A stretch of DNA of 9,820 nt from CAZAQV01 sp964487255 (GTDB lineage: Bacteria; Myxococcota_A; Polyangia; Polyangiales; CAZAQV01): NCBI GenBank assembly GCA_964487255.1, contig CAZAQV010000061.1, forward strand, positions 1-9,820, given 5' to 3'. This document shows positions 1-4,866 of this stretch, piece after piece. The first letter of the stretch is position 1, and each line of letters opens with the position of its first letter. The notes beneath the pieces are model-generated. The model saw only the letters and a program-made list of their open reading frames with translations, did no database searches and was not told the origin of the DNA. Both the position numbers and the translations under genes were made by a program.

Positions 1-30
1 GGACGAGCGACGTGCTCGCGCCATCAGAAG

Positions 31-55
31 CAGAGGGGGCGGGATTCGAACCCGC
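31..55 (-). other. tRNA 3' fragment marking a prophage attachment-site end
   Basis: Read on the minus strand, this stretch has a perfect 5-bp T-stem (GCGGG/CCCGC) closing the loop TTCGAAT, followed by a 7-nt acceptor 3' strand (CCCCTCT) and a discriminator G. The matching 5' acceptor strand (AGAGGGG), D-arm and anticodon arm are absent in the next 100 bases, so it is not a whole tRNA. Tyrosine-recombinase phages commonly integrate into a tRNA 3' end and leave such a fragment at one border. The orientation fits: the fragment's 3' side (left) would be host DNA, the phage lies to the right, and the intact tRNA would sit at the far phage end outside the window. The amino-acid identity cannot be read from the fragment. 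Confidence 0.62.
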
Positions 56-65
56 TTCACAACTG

Positions 66-107
66 ACCTCTGACCTGCATGAATCCGTAAACATGCAGGT
101 CAGAGGT
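66..107. repeat. perfect 16-bp inverted repeat overlapping the protease ribosome-binding site
   Basis: The left arm ACCTCTGACCTGCATG (66-81) and right arm CATGCAGGTCAGAGGT (92-107) are perfectly complementary around a 10-nt loop. The left arm also overlaps a tandem 7-bp repeat CTGACCT (63-69, 70-76). No T-tract follows on either side, so it is not a classic terminator. The right arm contains most of the Shine-Dalgarno AGAGGTGG of the following gene, so a transcript that starts upstream could fold and hide that site. Other possibilities are a recombinase or excisionase binding site next to the attachment core, or a terminator lacking a U-tract. The symmetry is certain; the role is inferred. 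Confidence 0.8.
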
Positions 108-114
108 GGTTTCT

Positions 115-720
115 GTGGGAACGCTGCGGAGCAACAAGAAGCAACTCAGAGCTGGATCCGTGTATGCGTACACACGCGTCTGGCTGGCCGTCATGATCGT
201 TGCGGCAGTCACTGCTGCAGCTGCGGTCGCTGCAGCCCGGCCAGCGTCGGCGGCTCCCGACCCTTGGCCGACGGTGAACTACCCGCTCAACGACCACCGG
301 GACGCGGCACGCACCGTGATCACCATCCAAGGGCGCGGATGGGGGATCCGGAGGTTCGGCCGCGAGGTCCGTCGACACACTCCGATCCGCGTGCGATTCG
401 GGAAGTGCTCGAACCGTTCGGCGGCGGCATGCATCCGGGTCCGGAAGGGCCGGTGGAGCGATCGCCGCATGCGCCAGATGATCGGGGCCCGGTTCTACGG
501 CCTAATGCGCTATCCCCGCGACTGGCGCCACAACCGCGTCGTGCTGCTGAACAAGCGGGCCACGCCGCGCCGGCTCCGGAGCGCTGTAGCAGCACACGAG
601 CTCGCCCACGCGCTTGGGATGGGCCACCACCGCCGCATGGGTGTGCTGGGCCGCGTCGGCGGCGTGGAGAGCCTGTCGCGGGCCGAGAGGCGTGCTCTCC
701 GACGCGAGTACAGCCGATGA
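115..720 (+). CDS. secreted metzincin-type zinc metalloprotease
   Basis: This 201-aa protein is predicted to be an exported zinc endopeptidase. Residues 161-171 read HELAHALGMGH, which fits the metzincin signature HExxHxxGxxH exactly: three histidine zinc ligands and the catalytic glutamate. A methionine soon after (M175) could supply the Met-turn. The N-terminus has basic residues, a hydrophobic Ala/Val stretch (about 23-41) and an ASA signal-peptidase-like site (44-46), so secretion is likely. Cys98 and Cys106 could form a disulfide. The GTG at 115 is chosen because AGAGGTGG lies 5 nt upstream; an in-frame GTG at 106 lacks such a site. The gene sits alone between the attachment end and a hairpin cluster, in the position where prophages often carry lysogenic-conversion genes. 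The substrate is unknown. The protein is short for a metzincin and very arginine-rich. The motif and signal peptide are seen; the host-fitness role is inferred. Confidence 0.82.
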   Translation: MGTLRSNKKQLRAGSVYAYTRVWLAVMIVAAVTAAAAVAAARPASAAPDPWPTVNYPLNDHRDAARTVITIQGRGWGIRRFGREVRRHTPIRVRFGKCSNRSAAACIRVRKGRWSDRRMRQMIGARFYGLMRYPRDWRHNRVVLLNKRATPRRLRSAVAAHELAHALGMGHHRRMGVLGRVGGVESLSRAERRALRREYSR

Positions 721-859
721 GCGTCCCAGCAGTTACGCCGGCGTGAGCTCGTGGCGGACCTTCCGCGCGCCCCCAAGCCGGGCAGAGTGCCCACCACGAG
801 CGCGATCCGCCACGAGCAGACCGTAGGGACGATGGTATCTGGGTGGGGTGAGGCTTGCG
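721..859. other. non-coding stretch, no gene seen
   Basis: No open frame here has a credible start and ribosome-binding site. The only pattern is the octamer CCACGAGC at 794-801 and 810-817, with its complement GCTCGTGG at 747-754, which could form weak alternative stems. No tRNA-like T-arm or promoter stands out. Confidence 0.5.
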
Positions 860-939
860 GGGCGGCCCGCCCAGCAGAGATGGGATGCCGGGCGGGCCGC
901 CCACATGGGCCGCGGCTCGCGTGTGGGGGCGAGCCGCGG
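860..939. terminator. two adjacent perfect GC-rich hairpins, probable terminator pair
   Basis: Hairpin 1 pairs 860-872 with 890-902 (13 bp, built on GGCGGCCCGCCC) around a 17-nt loop. Hairpin 2 pairs CCGCGGCTCGC (910-920) with GCGAGCCGCGG (929-939) around an 8-nt loop. They are only 7 nt apart. Neither has a T-tract, which is common for hairpin terminators in high-GC actinobacteria. They lie between the protease gene and the promoter region of the next operon, so ending protease transcription and insulating the switch region is the simplest reading. A structured small RNA is an alternative. Confidence 0.6.
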
Positions 940-1046
940 TAAGCAGAGTAGGACGCTGGGCGTGGTGCGTCTCGGGATCAAGGCGACTGCCAGCCGTTCG
1001 GACGACACGCCGGGTCCGCGCCGTAGCGTGTCAGGACGTTGCATCT

Positions 1047-1065
1047 GTGCTTAAATATTAAGCAC
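1047..1065. promoter_or_regulatory. operator-like palindrome with AT-rich promoter core
   Basis: GTGCTTAA (1047-1054) and TTAAGCAC (1058-1065) form a perfect 8-bp inverted repeat around ATA. A related half-site, TTTAGCAC, lies at 1087-1094 directly before the ATG at 1095. The AT-rich centre stands out against the GC-rich surroundings and could hold a -10 element (TTAAAT, 1051-1056), though no convincing -35 was found. Dyads of this size suit a dimeric XRE-type repressor, and the downstream operon encodes one, so autoregulation is a reasonable inference. Symmetry and position are seen; the binding protein is not. Confidence 0.65.
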
Positions 1066-1094
1066 GTTTCCCCGACTGGATGGATGTTTAGCAC

Positions 1095-1748
1095 ATGCAC
1101 GAAGAGACCAAGGCCGCGCTCACTGCCCAGGTCAGGATCCTTGGGCCGTACGTCTACAACGCGCTGTCGTACGCGCTCGGTCAGTCGCGGAAGCGCTGTG
1201 TCGGCCTCCCTGGGCAGAAGTACCCCCATCTGTTGCCGATGGCTGTGCGGTGCGACATGCGAGAGTTCCTGGAGGAGGTCGAGCTCCCCGACGGCTGGAC
1301 GATCGAGGGGAACCCGTGCCTGATGGCGCAGCTGTTCCTCAAGAACGCAGACGAGCGAGCTGGCCTGAGGTTCCTCAAGGAACGGCGGAAGACCTACCCC
1401 GGAGGGGTGCCGCCGGCCGGGCGGAGCGCAAAGCGACGGAACGACTGGAGCGTCCAGGATCAGCCGATCCCGCATATGGGGATCGCCGAGTTGGAGCCGG
1501 CCTGGACGAACCTGCTGCTGCTGTGGGATCTGCAGGACGCCCCGGCCGAGGAGGAAGCTGGCTTCACCCTGCGCGTCGTGCACACGATCGCGCCTGGAGA
1601 GTACGGGCGGACGGTGCCGCTCGACTTCTCTCTCGATGTGCTCCCCGGCGGGACGATCTTCGACAACCTGGAGTTCCGAGGCGACGACGAGGAGGTCAAC
1701 CTCTTCCAGGCGGAGCTCGACGAGGCGGTCGACGAGAACGATGAGTGA
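1095..1748 (+). CDS. hypothetical protein, operon partner of the HTH-metallopeptidase
   Basis: This 217-aa soluble protein has no signal peptide or membrane segment, and I do not recognise a family. It has an N-terminal helical part with three cysteines (35, 53, 75), a basic linker (about 96-116), a hydrophobic segment around residues 138-146, a beta-rich stretch (about 157-194) and a very acidic C-terminus. The start is ATG 1095, 30 bases after the operator palindrome, with a weak purine-rich GGATGGAT upstream. Its end overlaps the next gene by 8 nt, so the two are almost certainly co-transcribed and translationally coupled. Because M78 peptidase proteins usually work with a nearby regulator or toxin-like partner, this could be the substrate, effector or antirepressor for the downstream protein. 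That is inference from position only. Confidence 0.75.
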   Translation: MHEETKAALTAQVRILGPYVYNALSYALGQSRKRCVGLPGQKYPHLLPMAVRCDMREFLEEVELPDGWTIEGNPCLMAQLFLKNADERAGLRFLKERRKTYPGGVPPAGRSAKRRNDWSVQDQPIPHMGIAELEPAWTNLLLLWDLQDAPAEEEAGFTLRVVHTIAPGEYGRTVPLDFSLDVLPGGTIFDNLEFRGDDEEVNLFQAELDEAVDENDE

Positions 1749-2847
1749 GCACCCGTTCTACGCCAACCGCATCACCGCGCTGCAGCGACTGCGAGGAATC
1801 ACCCAGCAGCAGATGGCAGGCGAGCTCGATGTGTCGGGCGCCTACCTCTCCCAGGTGCGGAGCGGTAAGCGGCCGATGTCGTCCGACCTCGCCCACAGGG
1901 CGAGCGCGGTGTACAAGGTGCCGCTGAGCTATTTCGCTGCGCCGGCCATCGCGACCGACGCGGCTCCGGTGACGTTCCGCAAGAAGGCGAGCGCGAAGGT
2001 GCGCGATGAAGCCCAGGTGGTGGAGACCTACAACGAAGCGCTGCGCGTCTTCCGCCACGCATCGGAGGCCTCGGGATATCACGTCGCGCGGCTCCCCGGC
2101 GTGAGCCCCGACATCGAGGCCATGGCGACAGCGGTCCGGAAGAGTGCTGGGGTCGGCGCCAACGCCCCGATCAAGAACATGACACGGCTGTGCGAGCGGC
2201 TCGGTGTCGGCGTCGTGACCGACTTGGACCCGCTCCGCAGCGAGGTCGCGGGCGACCACACGGGTTTGTCCCGCCCGGCCGAGACTGAACGGCCGCTGAT
2301 CGCTGTTCTCGGCGCAGACCGTGGCGATGTCAGACGCTTCACGATCGCCCATGAGCTCTGCCATCTCATCGCCGACCAGGACCTCTCGACCTCGCTGACC
2401 AGCACCAGAGACGACCGTGAGCAGCGCGCGCACGCGTTCGCCGGCGCGCTGCTCATTCCCGAAGCCGTGGCGCGGAAACACCTCAGCGAATCGCTCACAC
2501 TGCACGGGTTCCTCCGAGTGAAGGCGGACTACGGGATCTCGGTCGGAGCCCTCATCATGCGCGCTCGGCAGCTGGGATTGGTGAGCGACCAGCGCCGCCG
2601 CAGTCTGTTCATCCAGATGTCCTCGATGGGCTGGAGGAAGCACCAAGGCGAACCAGTCCCCGTTGCGTTCGAGAAGCCCCTGCTCCTAGACCAGGCTCTA
2701 CGGCGCGCACACGGCTCGAACTACGTCGCGAAGGTCTCCCACCTCCTGGGCACGCCTGTCGACCTTCTCCAACACTGGACCCAAGGCGACGTCGCCGACG
2801 AGGCGCGCGATAACGAAGCCACCATCGTGCAGTTGCGGCCCCGATGA
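1741..2847 (+). CDS. XRE-family HTH regulator fused to ImmA/IrrE (M78) metallopeptidase
   Basis: This 368-aa protein joins an N-terminal Cro/C1-type helix-turn-helix (about residues 10-60, with core helices around TQQQMAGELDVSGAYLSQVR) to an ImmA/IrrE-type zinc peptidase. The peptidase motif is HELCH at 204-208, followed by EQRAHAFAGALLIP at 227-240, where E227 is the probable third zinc ligand. In known systems such as ICEBs1 ImmA/ImmR and Deinococcus IrrE/DdrO, the peptidase cleaves a DNA-binding repressor to release phage, ICE or stress genes. Here both domains are in one chain, so it may bind the upstream operator and use its peptidase in switching. The start is ATG 1741: the open frame extends upstream but only as a shadow of the previous gene. 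The C-terminal 85 residues have no recognised domain. The family is confident; its role as the prophage immunity switch is inferred. Confidence 0.9.
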   Translation: MSEHPFYANRITALQRLRGITQQQMAGELDVSGAYLSQVRSGKRPMSSDLAHRASAVYKVPLSYFAAPAIATDAAPVTFRKKASAKVRDEAQVVETYNEALRVFRHASEASGYHVARLPGVSPDIEAMATAVRKSAGVGANAPIKNMTRLCERLGVGVVTDLDPLRSEVAGDHTGLSRPAETERPLIAVLGADRGDVRRFTIAHELCHLIADQDLSTSLTSTRDDREQRAHAFAGALLIPEAVARKHLSESLTLHGFLRVKADYGISVGALIMRARQLGLVSDQRRRSLFIQMSSMGWRKHQGEPVPVAFEKPLLLDQALRRAHGSNYVAKVSHLLGTPVDLLQHWTQGDVADEARDNEATIVQLRPR

Positions 2848-2875
2848 TTGCGGTATCCGACTTGGAAACGAGAGA

Positions 2876-2911
2876 AGCCGCCCCGCCCGACCGAAGTCGA
2901 GCGGGGCGGCT
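2876..2911. terminator. hairpin terminator between convergent genes
   Basis: GCCGCCCCGC (2877-2886) pairs perfectly with GCGGGGCGGC (2901-2910), extended outward by one A-T pair. Inside, after one mismatch, CGAC (2888-2891) pairs with GTCG (2896-2899) around the tetraloop CGAA. It lies 28 bases after the stop of the HTH-peptidase gene and before the stop of the convergent lysis cassette, so it probably ends transcription from both sides. Confidence 0.8.
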
Positions 2912-2972
2912 GTGTAGTGGTGATGCCGGTCTCGGGTCCGGCGTCAACACCGACGCATGAGGCTACGTCGGG

Positions 2973-3188
2973 TCACGGCCGATGTACAGCGCCCTCTGCT
3001 GAGGTGGGCTGGACCGGGGTGACGCGGCCACGGACGTAGAACTGGGTGCCGCCCTGGGCGGCCGCGACCACCAGCGCACCGAGCGCGGCGGTGGTGGCGC
3101 CGATGGCGTCGGCCAGCGCGGCGCCGGCGAACAGGATCTGGGCGGTCACGAGCACTGAGGACCAGATCAGCAGAATCTCGTTCTTCAC
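2973..3188 (-). CDS. small two-helix membrane protein, holin candidate
   Basis: This 71-aa protein has two hydrophobic segments (about residues 5-25 and 28-46), a short turn and a basic, proline-containing tail (RGRVTPVQP...). That layout and its place at the end of an endolysin cassette suggest a phage holin, which would permeabilise the inner membrane so the endolysin can reach the wall. The start is GTG 3188, 8 nt after AAGGAG; it overlaps the upstream stop as GTGA, which predicts translational coupling to the EEP gene. Holins share little sequence, so the call rests on size, topology and context. A general small phage membrane protein is the alternative, and another membrane protein at 5593-5880 competes for the holin role. 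Confidence 0.65.
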   Translation of the reverse strand: MKNEILLIWSSVLVTAQILFAGAALADAIGATTAALGALVVAAAQGGTQFYVRGRVTPVQPTSAEGAVHRP

Positions 3189-3868
3189 GGGTAGGTCTCC
3201 TTCTTCTCGATGGTGGTGACGGCCCGGCTGTGCTGGCCGTCGCGTTCGGGCAGGTTGGTCTTGCTGTCCTTCACGCCGCCGACGACCACGGCGTGCGTGA
3301 CCTTCCCGAGGCGGATCACGTCCGCGTCGAGCGGCCTCCCGAGCAGCCGGACGACCTGGCCGTGCTCGAGGTTGAAGTCCCCGACGATCACGACGTGCTC
3401 GCGGCCACGGGCGGCCGCTATGACCGCGGCGAGGAGCTCGTTGCCGGCGGGCACGTTGCGGCCCTTCGTGCGGCCTGGTCCGCCGTCGGGGTCGGGCACG
3501 TTGTGCAGCACGATGACCAGCCAGCCGCCGTACTCGAACCGCGGGAGCAACCGCGGCTCACGCTCCCGCAGCCGCGAGCTCGTCTTGCCCCACCACCACG
3601 GCTCGGTCATCTCGAGCGGGTCGAGCTTGCGCAGCTCGGGCCCGGGCTTGATGAGCACGGCGGTGTCGGCCGCGTCCGCGCTGCCGATCCTGCGGGTGTG
3701 GTGGATCCGCCGGTAGTCCAGCAGGTCGGCGAGGTCCCGCAGCGCCGGCCGGGCGTTGTGGGCCTCGTTCACGGCCATGATGTCGAGGTCGTGCTTGGCG
3801 ATCATGCCGCGCACGTGGGGGTAGGCGTCGCCGCCTGCGTTGAGGGTGCCCAACGACAGGCGGCTCAG
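3185..3868 (-). CDS. endonuclease/exonuclease/phosphatase (EEP)-fold protein with non-canonical start or frameshift entry
   Basis: The 227-residue frame carries the ordered EEP superfamily signatures: TLN with Asn10, NEAH with metal-binding Glu35, LHN around His122, the strong IVGDFN (Asp164, Asn166) and a C-terminal D-x-x-H (Asp210, His213) in place of the usual SDH. The family comprises Mg-dependent phosphoesterases acting on DNA, RNA, lipids or phosphoinositides; the substrate here is unknown. The frame is open far upstream, but only as a shadow of the endolysin gene. At its 5' end there is no ATG or GTG. Options are CTG 3868, which overlaps the endolysin stop as CTGA, TTG 3853, which lies inside a hairpin stem, or ATG 3805, which would delete the first conserved strand. 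The other cassette junction uses the same 4-nt overlap (GTGA), supporting 3868. Entry by -1 frameshift from the endolysin is the other possibility. Its stop overlaps the holin-candidate start. Confidence 0.75.
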   Translation of the reverse strand: MSRLSLGTLNAGGDAYPHVRGMIAKHDLDIMAVNEAHNARPALRDLADLLDYRRIHHTRRIGSADAADTAVLIKPGPELRKLDPLEMTEPWWWGKTSSRLREREPRLLPRFEYGGWLVIVLHNVPDPDGGPGRTKGRNVPAGNELLAAVIAAARGREHVVIVGDFNLEHGQVVRLLGRPLDADVIRLGKVTHAVVVGGVKDSKTNLPERDGQHSRAVTTIEKKETYP

Positions 3869-3891
3869 GATTCCCCCGAGCGGTCCTCCTT
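3830..3891 (-). promoter_or_regulatory. candidate -1 frameshift or reinitiation signal at the endolysin/EEP junction
   Basis: In minus-strand order: AAGGAGGA (3891-3884), six bases, five G (3877-3873), the endolysin TGA (3867-3865), then immediately a hairpin. The stem pairs GCCGCCTG (3864-3857) with CAGGCGGC (3837-3830) and CGTTG (3855-3851) with CAACG (3842-3838), with a single bulged T at 3856 and an 8-nt loop. In the endolysin frame the G run is read TCG GGG GAA; a ribosome with GGG in the P site could move back one base, re-pair perfectly and enter the EEP frame. The upstream Shine-Dalgarno, slip site and hairpin about 8 nt downstream match the dnaX-type arrangement, though the full heptamer GGGGGAA is imperfect. 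Alternatively the elements support coupled initiation at CTG, or the hairpin is an attenuator. Confidence 0.5.
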
Positions 3892-4080
3892 CTCGCCGGC
3901 GCCGCCGTTGAGGCTGATGAGCTCGGCCAGCTGGTCCTCGATGATGTCGAGCTGCTCCTGCTGCTCGTCGAGCCGGCGGATGAGCTTCCCGGTGCGCTTG
4001 AAGATCTTCCGCAGCACCTTCTGTGCGGGCATCTTGAGGCGGGGGATCTGGCGCCGCCAGATCTGCTTCACGCTGAGCAT
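3865..4080 (-). CDS. nested 71-aa coiled-coil product from an internal in-frame start
   Basis: Inside the endolysin gene, ATG 4080 (endolysin residue 211) follows a near-ideal Shine-Dalgarno and would start a 71-aa protein in the same frame. The product has a basic N-terminal half (RRQIPRLK, KIFKRTGKLIRR) and a heptad-like acidic helix (LDEQQEQLDIIEDQLAELISL), so oligomerisation is plausible. Several phage endolysins are known to make a C-terminal fragment from an internal start that assembles with the full-length enzyme; this could be such a subunit. The alternative is that two genes, amidase and small helical protein, once separate, have fused through loss of a stop and the old ribosome-binding site persists. 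There is no membrane segment, so it is not a holin. Confidence 0.55.
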   Translation of the reverse strand: MLSVKQIWRRQIPRLKMPAQKVLRKIFKRTGKLIRRLDEQQEQLDIIEDQLAELISLNGGAGEKEDRSGES

Positions 4081-4710
4081 GGTGTCCTCCTGAGTTGTGC
4101 CGGGTAGGCCGTTCTTGACGTAGCGGTCCTTGAGGCGGCGGATCCGGCGGAGCCGCCGCATCGCGCGCCAGCCCGGGCACGCCTTCCACGCGAACTTCCG
4201 GTGCGGCAAGATCGGGGCGCCGTACTCGACCCAGCCGGTGAGCTCGCGGGCGGCGAACACGCGGGCGGCGAGGTCGACCTGCTCGTCGGTGACGGCGTCG
4301 TCGACGTTCTGCATCAGCGCCAGCGCGTACCCCTCGAGGTTGAGGTTGTGCGGGAAGCCGGCGATGCCCTTGTCGTTGACGGTGTGGGTGCCCTTGGTGC
4401 CGTAGTCCTGGCCCTGGAAGTAGCGGCCCTCGTTGGTGATGAGGTCCTGGTAGGACACCATCGGCGGCGAGCTGTAGCCGTACCGCTCGATCTGCCGGGC
4501 GCCGTACTTCCCCTGCTGGACCGTGTCGGTGTCGCCGGTGACCGTCAGGTGCAGGAAGTGGTAGCGGGCCTTGCGGCGCGGCATCGGGTGCGTGCGTGCT
4601 CGACGGGCGTAGGACCCGTCGGCCTCGCGCGGCGAGCCCCACTCGGCCCGGGTGAAGCACTCCACACCGGACGCTCGAAGCAGGTCGATGACAGCCATCG
4701 TGTCGGGCAT
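3865..4710 (-). CDS. endolysin, N-acetylmuramoyl-L-alanine amidase (amidase_2/PGRP type)
   Basis: This 281-aa protein is predicted to cut the amide bond between N-acetylmuramic acid and L-alanine in peptidoglycan during lysis. Evidence: the RAEWG motif (21-25), HFLHLTVTG (51-59) supplying a zinc histidine (probably His54), and H170 with C178 in HRKFAWKACPG. This matches the His...His...Cys zinc site and 'CPG' end typical of phage amidases. From about residue 183 the chain is very basic (RRLRRIRRLK) and then a coiled coil with no recognised cell-wall-binding domain. There is no signal peptide, so release needs a holin. The start is ATG 4710, with GAGGAGA 5 nt upstream; the frame runs upstream to 4791 without a better site. 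An internal start at residue 211 may yield a second product. Its stop overlaps the EEP frame. Confidence 0.88.
   Translation of the reverse strand: MPDTMAVIDLLRASGVECFTRAEWGSPREADGSYARRARTHPMPRRKARYHFLHLTVTGDTDTVQQGKYGARQIERYGYSSPPMVSYQDLITNEGRYFQGQDYGTKGTHTVNDKGIAGFPHNLNLEGYALALMQNVDDAVTDEQVDLAARVFAARELTGWVEYGAPILPHRKFAWKACPGWRAMRRLRRIRRLKDRYVKNGLPGTTQEDTMLSVKQIWRRQIPRLKMPAQKVLRKIFKRTGKLIRRLDEQQEQLDIIEDQLAELISLNGGAGEKEDRSGES
4085..4091 (-). promoter_or_regulatory. internal ribosome-binding site within the endolysin gene
   Basis: On the minus strand AGGAGGA is followed by CACC and then ATG 4080, giving ideal composition with a slightly short spacing. In the endolysin frame these bases encode Gln-Glu-Asp-Thr, exactly at the junction between the amidase domain and the coiled coil. 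It is a better match to the anti-Shine-Dalgarno sequence than the endolysin's own site (GAGGAGA). Confidence 0.65.
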
Positions 4711-4799
4711 CAGGGTCTCCTCGAGGGCGGGTGTGGCCGGTCGGCATGGCAACGGCAGGTGCGCGGCGGCGGGTGCAAGCAGCGGCGGCAACGGTGCTA

Positions 4800-4846
4800 T
4801 GCCCCTTGTCGTATGGCAAGGGGCAATGTTAGTATGTACTTGTCGT
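4800..4846 (+). promoter_or_regulatory. promoter and palindromic operator of the HicA-like/HTH pair
   Basis: A plausible promoter is TTGTCG (4806-4811), an 18-bp spacer, then TAGTAT (4830-4835), 31 bases before the ATG at 4867. It coincides with a perfect 9-bp inverted repeat, TGCCCCTTG (4800-4808) and CAAGGGGCA (4817-4825), around an 8-nt centre. In addition, CTTGTCGT occurs twice (4805-4812 and 4839-4846), on both sides of the -10. A repressor bound here would block the promoter; the HTH protein at 5145 is the obvious candidate, as toxin-antitoxin operons usually autoregulate. The endolysin start on the other strand is about 90 bases away, so this divergent region may also affect lysis gene expression. 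Confidence 0.6.
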
Positions 4847-4866
4847 CAACGAAGGGAGGTGGGAAC

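Noticed and set aside
31..130. Complete tRNA gene on the minus strand
   Set aside because: The 5' acceptor strand, D-arm and anticodon arm are missing; only the T-arm and 3' acceptor strand are present.
12..746. Long plus-strand open frame overlapping the protease gene
   Set aside because: It is a shadow of the protease gene in another frame: it starts in the tRNA fragment, has no ribosome-binding site and codes for a proline/arginine-rich composition with no motifs.
320..904. Minus-strand open frame over the protease gene and the hairpin gap
   Set aside because: Gly/Pro/Arg-rich shadow of GC-rich DNA, with no start signal or recognisable domain.
978..1583. Minus-strand open frame antisense to the 217-aa gene
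   Set aside because: It would cover the operator palindrome and run against an operon with a clear gene overlap; no motifs were seen.
1696..2646. Minus-strand open frame antisense to the HTH-peptidase gene
   Set aside because: The plus strand has clear HTH and HELCH motifs; the antisense product is a composition artefact.
3230..4093. Plus-strand open frame across the EEP and endolysin genes
   Set aside because: Val/Gly/Arg-rich shadow; the minus strand carries the EEP and amidase motifs.
4201..4866. Long N-terminal extension of the HicA-like gene
   Set aside because: It is antisense to the endolysin gene and crosses the promoter/operator region; the strong Shine-Dalgarno at 4852-4860 sets the start at 4867.
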